Assembly: GCF_027923225.1 (NCBI RefSeq)
Contig: NZ_BSDI01000001.1
Coordinates: 163,946 to 227,945 of the forward strand
DNA from: Phytohabitans aurantiacus
GTDB lineage: Bacteria; Actinomycetota; Actinomycetes; Mycobacteriales; Micromonosporaceae
Reading direction: 5' to 3'
DNA: 64,000 nt
Part shown: piece after piece, positions 15,044 through 23,844 of the stretch
Numbering within the stretch: position 1 is the first letter of the stretch
How the letters are laid out: each line of letters starts with the position of its first letter
Notes under the pieces: generated by a model
The model's database searches: none
Told to the model about the DNA's origin: nothing
What the model saw: the letters and a program-made list of their open reading frames with translations, nothing else
Position numbers and translations under genes: made by a program

Positions 15044-15210
15044 GACGTCCACCGCGCTGCCCAGCGCAGCGTGAACGCGGCGCCGGCGGCCAGCGCGGGC
15101 CCGCGCAGCCACCACGGCACGCCGGCGAGCTGCGCGGCGCTCAAGGCGACCGAGAACACCGCGCCGGCGGCGAACCCGAACACGGCCGCCTGCCCGCTTG
15201 CGCCGGTCAC
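15040..15210 (-). CDS. Small membrane protein within the glycan cassette
   Basis: The product has 56 residues with two hydrophobic stretches (AAVFGFAAGAVFSVALSAAQ near residues 7-26 and GPALAAGAAFTLRWAA near 35-50). GTG 15210 overlaps the upstream glycosyltransferase stop as GTGA, and its own stop overlaps the nucleotidyltransferase start, so it is coupled on both sides. Function is unknown; it might anchor cassette enzymes to the membrane. Confidence 0.55.
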   Translation of the reverse strand: MTGASGQAAVFGFAAGAVFSVALSAAQLAGVPWWLRGPALAAGAAFTLRWAARWTS

Positions 15211-16151
15211 GGCAGGACCGTCCGGGCGATCTCGGCGAGGCGGTGCCGCCACAGGTGCCGCTCGGACACGAGCGTGATCGCGGCGTCGGTCATCCGGCGG
15301 CGGGCGGCCGCGTCCATGCCGGCCAACTGGGCGCCGATCTGGGCGTACCGGCCGCGGTCGTACAGGATCATCACGTCGTCGGTGAAGCCCTGCTCTTCCA
15401 GCCCCGGTGTGCGCGGGTAGGCGAACAGCCCGCCGCGGCCCAGGGTGCGCGGCACCCGGTCGGACCAGTAGTGCGGCGCCGGCGCGCTGTCGCCGAGCAC
15501 GACGTCGACGGACGCGTACAGGTTGTTCAGCTTCCGGTGGTAGAGCCGGGTCCGGGAGGTGCTACCGATGTGGAGGAAGTCGCGCCCCCACTTGCGGCGC
15601 CCCCAGGCCAGGAGCTGGGCGCGGTGGTCGCCGTGGATCGAGCGCACATAGCCGCCGACGAACACCGCCCGGGCCCGCACCGTCGGGTCCGGGGTGCCGT
15701 AGCCGAGGAAGCGGGTACCGAACGGCGGCGGGCACCAGTGGTGGTTCACCCCACGGGCGGTGAACTTGGCCTGGTTGCCGCCGTCGGCGGTGAACACGTG
15801 CTGGGCGGTCCACCACGGCTCGTTGCCGACCCGCCGCTCGCGGGCCGGGATGCCCCAGTACAGGTCCAGGTGCAGCCCGACGGTGACGGTGCCGGCCGCC
15901 TCGATGCGGCGCAGCATCGAGTAGCCGTCACCGACCAGGTTGTGTGAGTGGGTGCGCAGCCACAGCAGCATGTCGGCGCCTTTGGCGGCCCGCTCGATGT
16001 CCTCGGCGGGCACGTCCCGCACGCGCAGGAAGTCGACCTTCCAGCCCAGCTCGTGGGCGCCGTCGACGACGTCGTCGTGCCACCGCTCGAACGCCTCGCC
16101 GCCGATGCCCGGCGCGCCGAGCAGAACCAGGCGAAGTTCACGACTCGTCAT
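15207..16151 (-). CDS. CgeB-like glycosyltransferase
   Basis: The 314-residue protein starts with a Rossmann-like LVLLGAPGIGGEAFERWHDD and ends with RVPRTLGRGGLFAYPRTPGL, then a helix, a pattern of CgeB/YkvP-type GT-B glycosyltransferases, in which R-x-x-E-x-x-x-x-G-x binds donor sugar near 'GLEEQGFTDD'. HYWSDRVPRTLGRGG is the most diagnostic piece. It is the first gene of the five-gene sugar cassette and overlaps the head-tail adaptor upstream by 14 bases. Its place inside the morphogenesis operon suggests late expression and virion modification. Confidence 0.75.
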   Translation of the reverse strand: MTSRELRLVLLGAPGIGGEAFERWHDDVVDGAHELGWKVDFLRVRDVPAEDIERAAKGADMLLWLRTHSHNLVGDGYSMLRRIEAAGTVTVGLHLDLYWGIPARERRVGNEPWWTAQHVFTADGGNQAKFTARGVNHHWCPPPFGTRFLGYGTPDPTVRARAVFVGGYVRSIHGDHRAQLLAWGRRKWGRDFLHIGSTSRTRLYHRKLNNLYASVDVVLGDSAPAPHYWSDRVPRTLGRGGLFAYPRTPGLEEQGFTDDVMILYDRGRYAQIGAQLAGMDAAARRRMTDAAITLVSERHLWRHRLAEIARTVLP

Positions 16152-16488
16152 TGGGCGGCTCCGATTCGATCCGTTCGCAGTCCGCCCGCAGATACACCGG
16201 TTCGGACGGCGTGATGGTGGCCTTGATGCGGAAGGTGTCGCCGTCGCCGCGCAGCTCGTCGCCGCGGCGCACGTCCGCGCTCGGGTGCAGGTACACCGCG
16301 GCGGTGTGCTCGGCGCCGGCCTGCATCGCGACGACCCGCTCGGCCGCGGTGGGCTGCGAGACCCGGCCGCGGACCTGGCCGACCTCGACGTACTCGACGT
16401 CCTGGCCGCCGGCGCCGTCGTCGACGAGCTCCGGGCGCCACACCTCGAACGCCCGCGGTAGTTCGTGGGCGCCGATCGGGGCGGTCAC
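16138..16488 (-). CDS. Head-tail adaptor (head closure) protein
   Basis: The 116-residue beta-rich protein has FEVWRPELVDDGAGGQDVEY near residues 14-33 and a C-terminal GDELRGDGDTFRIKAT, typical of phage head-closure proteins of the SPP1 gp16 / Phage_H_T_join group. It follows the connector gene with a four-base overlap. It ends DNA retention after packaging by closing the portal channel. Confidence 0.75.
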   Translation of the reverse strand: MTAPIGAHELPRAFEVWRPELVDDGAGGQDVEYVEVGQVRGRVSQPTAAERVVAMQAGAEHTAAVYLHPSADVRRGDELRGDGDTFRIKATITPSEPVYLRADCERIESEPPNDES

Positions 16489-16925
16489 GAGCCGAGCAGG
16501 CTTTCGGTCGCATCACCCGAGTAGGGCGATTCCAGGGTGACCGCCCGGAAGGAGGAGCCGCCGGCGGCCTTGCGTACGGCGCGTTCCTCGGCGTCGGTCA
16601 GGTACACGTCCTCGCCGCCTTCCCGGCCGGACCGGTCGAACGACTTGGACGAGTCCGCGATAGAGCGCTGGGTCAACGCTTCCGGGTTGGTGAACGCCCG
16701 GGCGGCCGCCGCGAGGCAGATCTTCTCCACCCGCGACGGCACCCCGTCCAGCGCGCCGCCGCCGTCGACCCAGGTCTTGCCGGCCTCGTCGCGGATCAGC
16801 TCGCTGACCTCGACCAGCAGCGCCTGCGCGCGGTCCGTCTCGGCCTCGGTGGGGAACCCAGCATCCCCGTAGCCGAGACGGACCGCGAGCTGCGCCGCCG
16901 TCGCCAGTGGAGGCAGGTCAGCCAT
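16485..16925 (-). CDS. Head-tail connector protein (gp6-like adaptor)
   Basis: The 146-residue protein is helical at the start (PPLATAAQLAVRLGYGD, TEAETDRAQALLVEVSELIR) with a helix VEKICLAAAARAFTNPEAL, the arrangement of gp6/gp15-type adaptors that attach beneath the portal. The start ATG 16925 is embedded in the capsid gene stop (TAATG). Order capsid-adaptor-closure is canonical for siphoviruses. Confidence 0.8.
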   Translation of the reverse strand: MADLPPLATAAQLAVRLGYGDAGFPTEAETDRAQALLVEVSELIRDEAGKTWVDGGGALDGVPSRVEKICLAAAARAFTNPEALTQRSIADSSKSFDRSGREGGEDVYLTDAEERAVRKAAGGSSFRAVTLESPYSGDATESLLGS

Positions 16926-17806
16926 TAGCTGGACGCCGTCTCCATCACGAACACCCGCGGGAACTCGGTGCCCGAGTCGTTGTCCGGCACCGCCGCCGCA
17001 CCCGCGAACGTCGACACAACGGTCGCGTCGGACAGCTTGTCGGGCACGTACTGGAAGATCTGCCGCATCCCGACGCCGCCACTCTCGGCGGTCGCCGAGG
17101 ACGTGACACCGCGCGGGGTGACCGGCACCCGGTTGGAGAACGCGAACCCGGACCGGTGGTACGCCAGCGCCCGGCCCGCGCTCAGCCCGTTGGACTCGAC
17201 CACGGTGAAGCCGCGGTAGCGGCCGATCACCGCGTCGCGCAGCGCCGAGCTGTTCCCGGACCGGTCCACATCGGACAGGTTCTCCAGCGCCAGCACGAAC
17301 GTGGCCACCTCCGGCGACACCGCCAGGAAGCGGTTGTCCGGCGGGCAGTCGTTGCGGGTCAGCTGCTCCCGGGCTTCCAGGATCAGCTCTTCGATGTTCG
17401 ACCCGTCCACGTCGATCGTGCCGTCCGCGGTCAGGTTGTTCATCGCGGTGCCGAGCAGGTTCTCCGCCCGGGTCGCGACCGCCGCCACCTGCGGCCGGGT
17501 GATCTGCCGGCCGAAGTCCTCCAGCTGCATCGACAGCTCCTGGTCGGAGACCAGCTTGGCGTGGTACAGGTGCGACATGGTCACGTCGACGGGCACCTCG
17601 TCGACGTCGTCGTACGTGATCGTCGCCCCGGGCGTGGCCTGGGTGCGGGCGGTGCTGGGCTGCGGCACCCGCACCGTGAGGGTGTCGCCGTTGCTGCCGG
17701 CGAACTCGGCGCCCGGAATCCGGGAGACGGTCATCGGCAACACCAGGGTGCGCGTGAGCAGCTCCACGGCCAGCGAGGAGATGCCCTGCGCGGTCAGCAC
17801 AGTCAC
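16925..17806 (-). CDS. Major capsid protein, P22 coat-like
   Basis: The product has 293 residues. The opening LLTRTLVLPMTVSRIPGAEF, then GATITYDDVDEVPVDVTMSH and YHAKLVSDQELSMQLEDFGR, is the pattern of the 'P22 coat protein-like' capsid group found in many actinophages, with an HK97 fold. The scaffold gene is immediately upstream, as expected for capsids without an internal delta domain. GTG 17806 follows GGAGTG. It should be the most abundant virion protein. Confidence 0.85.
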   Translation of the reverse strand: MTVLTAQGISSLAVELLTRTLVLPMTVSRIPGAEFAGSNGDTLTVRVPQPSTARTQATPGATITYDDVDEVPVDVTMSHLYHAKLVSDQELSMQLEDFGRQITRPQVAAVATRAENLLGTAMNNLTADGTIDVDGSNIEELILEAREQLTRNDCPPDNRFLAVSPEVATFVLALENLSDVDRSGNSSALRDAVIGRYRGFTVVESNGLSAGRALAYHRSGFAFSNRVPVTPRGVTSSATAESGGVGMRQIFQYVPDKLSDATVVSTFAGAAAVPDNDSGTEFPRVFVMETASS

Positions 17807-17863
17807 TGCGATTCACTCCACTTCGTACAAAGGTCCACACAGCGCTGTGCCATGGGACGCGGG

Positions 17864-18496
17864 TCAGAAATCGTTCGCGAGGATCGCGTCGGCCAGCTGC
17901 GCCGGCGTCTTGTCGCCGGTCGGACTGGCGCCGGCGGCCGGTACCGCACCGGCGGTCAGCTTCTCCTTCGGCCGCCCGGACGGCGGCAGCTCGCGGCGGG
18001 TCTCGCCGCTCTCACTGCCCTTGCCGTCACCGGCACCCGTGGTGCTGCCGGTGCCGCTGGCGGCGTCGCCGGCCTTCCCCTCGCCCGCCTTGCCGTCACC
18101 GTCGGTGCCGTCGCCGTTCGTGCCGTCCTTGTCGGCCGGCTTGAACGCGGTCAGCAGCTCGTCGGCGTCGGAGAGCAGCTCCTCGCGGGTGTTGCCCTGA
18201 AGGCGTCGGGCCTGCGCCGCGGTGAGCTTCTTCTCCGCGGCCACGTCCGAGATGAGGGCCTGGCGCTCCGCCTTGGCGGCGCGCTCCTCCATCGCGGCCA
18301 GCTTCTCCATCACCTTGTCCATGTCGGACTTGGTGGCGTCGCTGCTGGCCCTGAGCTTGTCCAGCTCGGTGTGGTTCGCCTTGGCCTGCTCCTCGTGCTT
18401 ACGCGCGAGGGCCTTCCACTTCTCGGCCTCGGCTTCCCAGTCCTTGCCGCCCGTGCCGGCCGGCGCGTTCTGGGTGTTCTTTTCGTCATCCGCCAT
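17864..18496 (-). CDS. Capsid scaffolding protein
   Basis: This 210-residue, highly charged protein has a central coiled coil (KWKALARKHEEQAKANHTEL to about residue 100), then a low-complexity Gly/Asp/Thr/Lys linker (KDGTNGDGTDGDGKAGEGKA) and a short C-terminal helix (KTPAQLADAILANDF), which in this family binds the capsid shell. Its place just before the capsid gene is diagnostic. It is expected to guide procapsid assembly and then leave. Confidence 0.85.
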   Translation of the reverse strand: MADDEKNTQNAPAGTGGKDWEAEAEKWKALARKHEEQAKANHTELDKLRASSDATKSDMDKVMEKLAAMEERAAKAERQALISDVAAEKKLTAAQARRLQGNTREELLSDADELLTAFKPADKDGTNGDGTDGDGKAGEGKAGDAASGTGSTTGAGDGKGSESGETRRELPPSGRPKEKLTAGAVPAAGASPTGDKTPAQLADAILANDF

Positions 18497-18545
18497 CGCG
18501 GTTTTCCCCTTGTCGGGATTGGCCAGCCCCTGTCGGGCCGGTGGT

Positions 18546-19313
18546 CTACTGCGGCTGCCCGGCGCCGGCCAGGTGCCGGCGGAACGCGTTCAGCGCGTCG
18601 TTGGACGTGCCGCGGTGCAGCTCGTCGGCCTCCTTGGCCTCGCGCTGCGCGGTCTCCCACTGCTTCGCGAACCGCTGGTTAGCGGCCAGCTCCCGCGAGC
18701 CGGTGTAGAACGGCTCAGCGGTGCACGCGCAGTGGTCGTGCGCCTGAAACCTCGCGGAGCGCTGGCTCTTGAACGTCGGGCCTCGGCTGGCGACCATGGC
18801 GCAGAACGCGCACGGCGTGCCCGAGGTGGCGCGCTGCCAGCCGCGGGCCTGCCGATCGGCGCGCACCGAGTCGACAATCGTGTTCCGGCCGCCACCGAGC
18901 ACCATGGACACTGCCGACCCGGACGCGCGCACGAATCCGTTGCGGGCGGCCGCCTGCAAGCTTTGCCCAGCACGGCGGGCGTTGAGCGCACCCATGAGTC
19001 CGGACGCGCGCAGCCGGTCACGGACCAGCTCGCTCGCCGGCGTGGCCGCGATCCGTGGTGTGGCGGTGCCGGGGATGCCCTCGACGAGCCGGAACCGCTC
19101 GAAGTAGGCAGCGGACAGACCGGCTGAGTCGCCGTGCCGGGTCCGGATCAGGACGTCGGCGGCCGCGGCGAATCGGGCGAACGACGCGCTCAGGTCGGTC
19201 GCGTCGAAGGTGGCCCACAGCCGGGTCATGTCGCGCAGCACATCCGCGCGGAGCACGAGCTGGGCGTGCCGGTGCTGACGGGTCAGCGTGGCGCCCTCAG
19301 CCGTTATCGCCAT
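18546..19313 (-). CDS. MuF-like minor capsid protein (VG15 type)
   Basis: The 255-residue protein follows the portal gene with a 17-base overlap. A helical N-terminal half leads to a C-terminal domain with two metal-binding-looking clusters, TPCAFCAMVASRG and AHDHCACTAEPF, as in MuF/VG15-type proteins of actinophages. These are often annotated as capsid maturation protease or minor head protein; no protease triad is evident to me, so minor head protein is the safer call. Confidence 0.75.
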   Translation of the reverse strand: MAITAEGATLTRQHRHAQLVLRADVLRDMTRLWATFDATDLSASFARFAAAADVLIRTRHGDSAGLSAAYFERFRLVEGIPGTATPRIAATPASELVRDRLRASGLMGALNARRAGQSLQAAARNGFVRASGSAVSMVLGGGRNTIVDSVRADRQARGWQRATSGTPCAFCAMVASRGPTFKSQRSARFQAHDHCACTAEPFYTGSRELAANQRFAKQWETAQREAKEADELHRGTSNDALNAFRRHLAGAGQPQ

Positions 19314-20727
19314 CGTCCGGGTCGACTTCGGGGTCCGGGCCGCCGACGGCCTGCCGGTCCAGCATTCCGGTCAGCTGTGCCAAGGCGTCGCCCTGTGCGG
19401 CCGCGGCCTTCCACCGGCGGATGTCCTGCTGGGTGGCGCCCGGGATGCGGTCCCACAGCTCCTGCTGCGGTACGCCGAGCATCTGCGCGAGCTTGCCCAG
19501 CCCGTCGACGATCGCGCCGAACGCCCGCGCCGAGGTGTCGCGCCAGACCATCTGCGCGTCGTCCGGGATGTCGATGCCCATGAGCGAGCCGACCGCCTCG
19601 AACGTCTGCTCGTGCGACTCGCCCAAGCCGGTCTTGCGCTCGTCGACCTTCCTGTCCCGGCCGGCCTCCGCCGCCGCTAGGGCCTCGGCGGAGAGGTTGA
19701 CCAGCTCGCCGACCAGCTCGTGCACCGGCGTCTGGCTCAGGGTCGCCGCGTACTTCAGGGCGGCCTCACGCGACTTGAGGAACCCGTCCAGGGTGGTCTC
19801 GTTGAACTCGCCCAGCTGCACATCGTCGGGCATCTCGTCGAAGGTCCACAGCTGCGACGCCGCGGCCCTCATCCGCTGGTCCGCCTTCTCCGGCGTCCAC
19901 CCGACGATCCACCGCTGCCGGAACGCGGAGTACCACTCCGCCGCCTTCAGCGAGAACGACGTCAGGTTGATCTGGTCCTGCAACGACATCAGCGGCGCGA
20001 CCTGCCCGGCCACCACCCGGGTCTGGCTGCTCGCGAACCCGGCCAGCCCGGCGGACACCTCCGGTTCGGCCTCGTCCTCCAGGTCCAGGTCCTCAGCGTC
20101 CCGGTACCGGATCACCGGGCACACCGGCGCACCGGTGCGGTCGGTCACCCCGTGCAGCAGCGGCTCGCCGAGCAGCTCGAACCCGCGCTCGCCGGCATAG
20201 AACACGTATACCGACTCGGCGTCGTACATACGCCAGTCGCCGGCGGTCGGCCGCTTCTCCAACGCCATCACCGGCCAGTCCGGATCGGCGCCGTACACGG
20301 CGGTCAACTGCCGCGGCGACACCGGCCGGATCACCGGCACCGGCTCACCCGGCGTCACCACCGTGTACGCGGTGCCGTACGCGACCGTCGCCCGATGCAG
20401 ACCGGCCTGCCGCTTGTTCATCCGGTTGCCCAGCCACGCCTGCCACACCGGCACGGTGACGTCGTCGCCGGTCTCCTCGTCGCGGGCCCGAATCCCGTCG
20501 ACGAACAGCGCCTGAGTCAGCGCCTGGACCACGATGTCGATGACGTTGACCCGCGCGATCCGGGCCATCTCCCGCACCTCGGCCGGCGCGTCGGCGGGGA
20601 TGATCGCGGGCAGGCGCTGCTTACCGGTCCAGTACCGGCGCAGCACGTCCAACTCCGTGCGCTCGCTGTGGTGCAGGTCGCGTAGCTCGTTGGCGCGCGC
20701 GACCGCGGCGGCGGCATCCAAGGGCAT
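19297..20727 (-). CDS. Portal protein (SPP1 gp6 type)
   Basis: The 476-residue protein has a core with YGTAYTVVTPGEPVPVIRPV near residues 135-155, VSPRQLTAVYG, the loop region SLQDQINLTSFSLKAAEWYS near 280-300, and LSQTPVHELVGELVNLSAEA near 355-375, all typical of Gp6-type portals. The acidic C-terminus (PDPEVDPDDGDNG) is also usual. ATG 20727 overlaps the terminase stop. The portal forms the dodecameric DNA channel and docks terminase. Confidence 0.88.
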   Translation of the reverse strand: MPLDAAAAVARANELRDLHHSERTELDVLRRYWTGKQRLPAIIPADAPAEVREMARIARVNVIDIVVQALTQALFVDGIRARDEETGDDVTVPVWQAWLGNRMNKRQAGLHRATVAYGTAYTVVTPGEPVPVIRPVSPRQLTAVYGADPDWPVMALEKRPTAGDWRMYDAESVYVFYAGERGFELLGEPLLHGVTDRTGAPVCPVIRYRDAEDLDLEDEAEPEVSAGLAGFASSQTRVVAGQVAPLMSLQDQINLTSFSLKAAEWYSAFRQRWIVGWTPEKADQRMRAAASQLWTFDEMPDDVQLGEFNETTLDGFLKSREAALKYAATLSQTPVHELVGELVNLSAEALAAAEAGRDRKVDERKTGLGESHEQTFEAVGSLMGIDIPDDAQMVWRDTSARAFGAIVDGLGKLAQMLGVPQQELWDRIPGATQQDIRRWKAAAAQGDALAQLTGMLDRQAVGGPDPEVDPDDGDNG

Positions 20728-22484
20728 CAGAACACCGCCTTTCCTGAGCGCTTCTGGCGGACCTTGCCGCTGTTGAGCGCGATCCTTCGGCCCATCCGGG
20801 CACCGACCATGCACACCGCGAGGTCGACTAGCTTCGTCGAGTCGCGGGTGATCTTCCCGAGCGAGACACCCCACGGGTTCGGACGCCGGCGCGCGTTGTG
20901 TACGTGCATCCGCAGCCCGGCGTCGCCGTCGTGAGTCAGCGTGCGGTGCTCGTCGATGTCCTTGGCCGTCTGCCCGGCGGCCTCGGTGAACTGCTGGTTG
21001 CGCTGCACACCGCCGGTGGTGCGGATGCGCATGTCGTACAACACGCTGTGGCCCTTGGCGCCCGGGGTGGCCCACACCGGCAGCTTGCGATGGAAGTCGC
21101 GGTGCCAGCCGTCGATCGTCGGCATCCAGTACAGGTGCTCATCCTCGTCGTCGCGCGCCGGCGACGGGTCGACACCGAACCACACCACCCGGTACCGCTC
21201 GACGGCGGCACGCACCACCGCGTCGACCTCGTGCCGCGGCGCCAGCCAGCCTTTACCGCGCTCGCCGTGCGGCCGCTGCCACATCCCCAGCGTGAACACG
21301 TGCCCGTCCGACAGCCGGCACCCGACCAGCCCGGTCGCGTCGCTGCTCTTGGAACAGTCCAGGAACATCGCGACCTGCTCCTTGTCGCCGACCACGAACG
21401 CCGGCTTGGCCAGGTCGTCGAACACCCGCGGATCCACCCAGGCGTCCTCGGCCGTCGCCAACCCGTTGAGGTAGAACCGGATCGAGTCGGCCACGCTCGT
21501 CGACGGGTCGATCATCTCGTCGCCGAGTCGCTCCAGATCGGCCCACGGGGCGTCCATGTACGCGGCCCTCAGCCCGGCCATCCGGGACTCGTCGTCGTAC
21601 AGGTCGGTGTTCGGCGGAGCCTCGATCGAGTCGTACAGGATGTCGCGCTTCTTGGCCTTTCCGGACACCTGTTTCTGCCACGCCTCGAAAGATCGCTCGG
21701 CTTCCGATTCGCTGCCCTGCTGGTGCGCATTTGTGAATTCACACAGCCTGGCCTGTAGATGGGCGGGCGACTTGCCGACGTTTCTCCGCGCCACCGCCGC
21801 GACTTTATGACCGCCCGATGATTCGGTCATGTGGTGCGACTCGTTTAGGCCCACGAATGTGGCCGGGTCACCCTCGGCGGTCTTTTCCGATGCGGTCAGG
21901 ATCTCCATCCGGCCGCCGCCGGTGTCCTTCAACACGGTCCGCGTCTCGCCGCAGTCGATGCTGTAGAAGTCGCGCGTCTCCTGCGGTAGCAACGCGTTCG
22001 CGATCCGCATCATGTCCTTCGACTGCGCCTCGCTATTGCTCGCGATCTGGACCAGCGGCATCCGGTGCCGCTCACCGACCCACCGGCCATCGCGCTGGAC
22101 CAAAAGCGTCGGGCCGACGAATTCGCAGTCACACATCGCCGCCCCGAACGGGTCTTTCCCCGTGCCTTTCGCACCGCGCTTTACCGCCCGCCGCCAAAGC
22201 CACCTTCCGGTAAGCGGATCGTAGGCGTACCACAAATGCAGAAAGCGACGCTGACCCGGCGTGAATCGCCACGGCTCACCGGTCAGGTAATGGATGAGAC
22301 CTGGCTCGCCGGTCTGCTCGTAAGAACGCCACTCCGCCCAGGCGATGACCTGCGGGCCGATCGACGGCGGCAGGTCGGCCAGGTCGTCCGGCCACGGCAG
22401 CGTGCACCACGCGCCGGTACCCCGCCACTTGTCCCGGTAGTACCCGGGCAGCAGCTCGAAGTGCTGATCAACCGTAGAGGTCAC
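20727..22484 (-). CDS. terL: Terminase large subunit
   Basis: The protein has 585 residues from GTG 22484; a longer frame exists but overlaps the small subunit gene. The ATPase has Walker A RGAKGTGKDP at about residues 105-114, a Walker B-like TFVGLNESHH near 220, and the nuclease half has VAMFLDCSKSSDATGLVGCR (acidic DCS motif) near 385-404 and FGVDPSPARDDEDEHLYWMP near 455. It cuts concatemers and drives DNA packaging. The overlapped small-subunit stop at 22468 shows the pair is coupled. Confidence 0.88.
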   Translation of the reverse strand: MTSTVDQHFELLPGYYRDKWRGTGAWCTLPWPDDLADLPPSIGPQVIAWAEWRSYEQTGEPGLIHYLTGEPWRFTPGQRRFLHLWYAYDPLTGRWLWRRAVKRGAKGTGKDPFGAAMCDCEFVGPTLLVQRDGRWVGERHRMPLVQIASNSEAQSKDMMRIANALLPQETRDFYSIDCGETRTVLKDTGGGRMEILTASEKTAEGDPATFVGLNESHHMTESSGGHKVAAVARRNVGKSPAHLQARLCEFTNAHQQGSESEAERSFEAWQKQVSGKAKKRDILYDSIEAPPNTDLYDDESRMAGLRAAYMDAPWADLERLGDEMIDPSTSVADSIRFYLNGLATAEDAWVDPRVFDDLAKPAFVVGDKEQVAMFLDCSKSSDATGLVGCRLSDGHVFTLGMWQRPHGERGKGWLAPRHEVDAVVRAAVERYRVVWFGVDPSPARDDEDEHLYWMPTIDGWHRDFHRKLPVWATPGAKGHSVLYDMRIRTTGGVQRNQQFTEAAGQTAKDIDEHRTLTHDGDAGLRMHVHNARRRPNPWGVSLGKITRDSTKLVDLAVCMVGARMGRRIALNSGKVRQKRSGKAVF

Positions 22485-22929
22485 GGTAATCGTCCAGCTG
22501 CACCACACCGGCCGGCTGCTCGCCGTCGCCCTGGCGCTCATTCTTCGGAGGCACGTACTGGATCCGCAGCGACCGCCGGGCGTCCACCGTGGTGCCCAGC
22601 TGGCGCTCGCGGATGCGGACCTCGGTCGCGCCGCGGCCGCCGGTCACCCACCGGGCGTGCACCTCGGCCGTGTCGATCGCGAACTGCCAGTCAGCCCGGG
22701 TCCATAGGCAGCAGTGCGGCATCGTCGACACGGTGTCCCACCAGCGGACCGTCGCGGCCGGCCACGTCGACCGCTTCCGCTCACCCTCGTCGGTCGTGAT
22801 CCACCGCACCGGCAGGTCCGGACGCTCCCCGTCGTACGGGACGTCCTCCACCTCAACCCACTCGTGCGTCAATGCGTGCCGGTTGCGCCGCTCACCCTCC
22901 GGCTTCGGCCTGCGCCCAGGTACACCCAC
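22468..22929 (-). CDS. terS: Terminase small subunit
   Basis: There are 153 residues from GTG 22929, chosen because GGAGGT lies five bases upstream. It starts GVPGRRPKPEGERRNRHALT and then has PAATVRWWDTVSTMPHCCLW and DWQFAIDTAEVHARWV, the layout of actinophage small terminase subunits (DNA-recognition helices then a helix-rich oligomerisation core). It recognises the packaging site, probably the hairpin-bearing DNA just upstream. Confidence 0.8.
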   Translation of the reverse strand: MGVPGRRPKPEGERRNRHALTHEWVEVEDVPYDGERPDLPVRWITTDEGERKRSTWPAATVRWWDTVSTMPHCCLWTRADWQFAIDTAEVHARWVTGGRGATEVRIRERQLGTTVDARRSLRIQYVPPKNERQGDGEQPAGVVQLDDYRDLYG

Positions 22930-23023
22930 GCTGACCTCCGCATATTCAAGACGATCACAGGATTTCCGGTCAAGATTCACACAGTGGCTGAGGCGCTAAC
23001 CCCCGCCGCCATCCTGTCCCCGG

Positions 23024-23043
23024 GGTGGGGGGCACCCCCCACC
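23024..23043. repeat. 20-bp hairpin in the HNH-terS gap; candidate cos/packaging site
   Basis: GGTGGGGGG and CCCCCCACC form perfect arms around CA, in the 135-bp gene-free gap between the HNH gene and terS. Cos phages with adjacent HNH endonuclease usually carry the cohesive-end site here, with GC-rich dyad symmetry. The exact cut cannot be read from an integrated copy. A terminator is an alternative but no T tract follows. Confidence 0.35.
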
Positions 23044-23064
23044 CTCCGCTGTCGCACGACTACG

Positions 23065-23370
23065 TCAGGTGATGCCTGGGTGGCGTGGTGCCGGCCGTCG
23101 ACGACTCGGCCGCCGCGCGTTCGCCGCCGCCGCACCCTGCTGCCCCGTGCGGTGCGCGTGGCACGTGTGGCACACGCCGCGCAGGTTCCTGTCGCTGTGG
23201 TCGTTCGGGTCGCCGATGTGGTCGACCTCTTCGGACGCCGCACCCTGACACCTCGTGCGCAGCGTGCACTGTGGATCGCGGTGCAGGATGCGCTTGCGGA
23301 TCTTCACCCAGCCACGAGGTAGGGGGACGGTGCGCCACTCCTGGGGGGAGGGCTTCACGGTTCGACGCAT
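23065..23370 (-). CDS. HNH endonuclease next to terminase
   Basis: The 101-residue protein has RGWVKIRKRILHRDPQCTLR, then SEEVDHIGDPNDHSDRNLRG (the D-H of the HNH motif and its N) and VCHTCHAHRTG (final H and zinc cysteines). Short HNH proteins next to terS are required for DNA packaging in cos phages such as HK97. ATG 23370 has a near-perfect GGAGGTG. Confidence 0.85.
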   Translation of the reverse strand: MRRTVKPSPQEWRTVPLPRGWVKIRKRILHRDPQCTLRTRCQGAASEEVDHIGDPNDHSDRNLRGVCHTCHAHRTGQQGAAAANARRPSRRRPAPRHPGIT

Positions 23371-23511
23371 GACCACCTCCGCGTACCCCCTTGGATACGA
23401 CGATGGCCCCCGCGCGTTGCGAGGGCCATCGTGGGCGTTCGTCCGGTAGGTGGGCACACTTCACCTGCTGGCACCCATCCTGAGATATCGGACGGATCAG
23501 GTCAAGTCGCG

Positions 23512-23844
23512 CTAGTCCGGCCGCGTGTCGCCCGCCTGCGGCCGCCACTCCTCGCGGTAGTCCAGATGCTCGGCGTACGGCAGGGCGAGAAGTCGCAAGA
23601 GCACGGTGCCGAGGTAGGGCTCGGCTACCAGATCGCGGGAGCCGACCCGGAACTCCCCATCAACCTGTTCATCCAGCCCGGTCGCCTCATCAACAACCTC
23701 GGCCAGGATGCGCCGCTTGGCGTCGACCTCGGCCAGGTGGAAATCCCAGTACCCTTGCTCGCCTTGATCGGCCAGGTGACGCCAGCGCTCCTCGTCCTCG
23801 TCGAGCCGGGCGCGTAGGAACTCGATCAGGTCCATGGTGCTCAT
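23512..23844 (-). CDS. DUF6221-family protein
   Basis: The 110-residue product matches the family pattern: MDLIEFLRARLDEDEERWRH at the start, GYWDFHLAEVDAKRRILAEV in the middle, and a C-terminal VLLRLLALPYAEHLDYREEW. DUF6221 proteins are common in actinophages and actinobacterial mobile elements; their function is unknown. ATG 23844 follows GGAGGG and overlaps the upstream stop by four bases. Confidence 0.85.
   Translation of the reverse strand: MSTMDLIEFLRARLDEDEERWRHLADQGEQGYWDFHLAEVDAKRRILAEVVDEATGLDEQVDGEFRVGSRDLVAEPYLGTVLLRLLALPYAEHLDYREEWRPQAGDTRPD

Noticed and set aside
23024..23043. Rho-independent terminator
   Set aside because: The hairpin lacks a T tract on either strand and lies in the packaging region, so a cos-related role is as likely; left as a candidate only.
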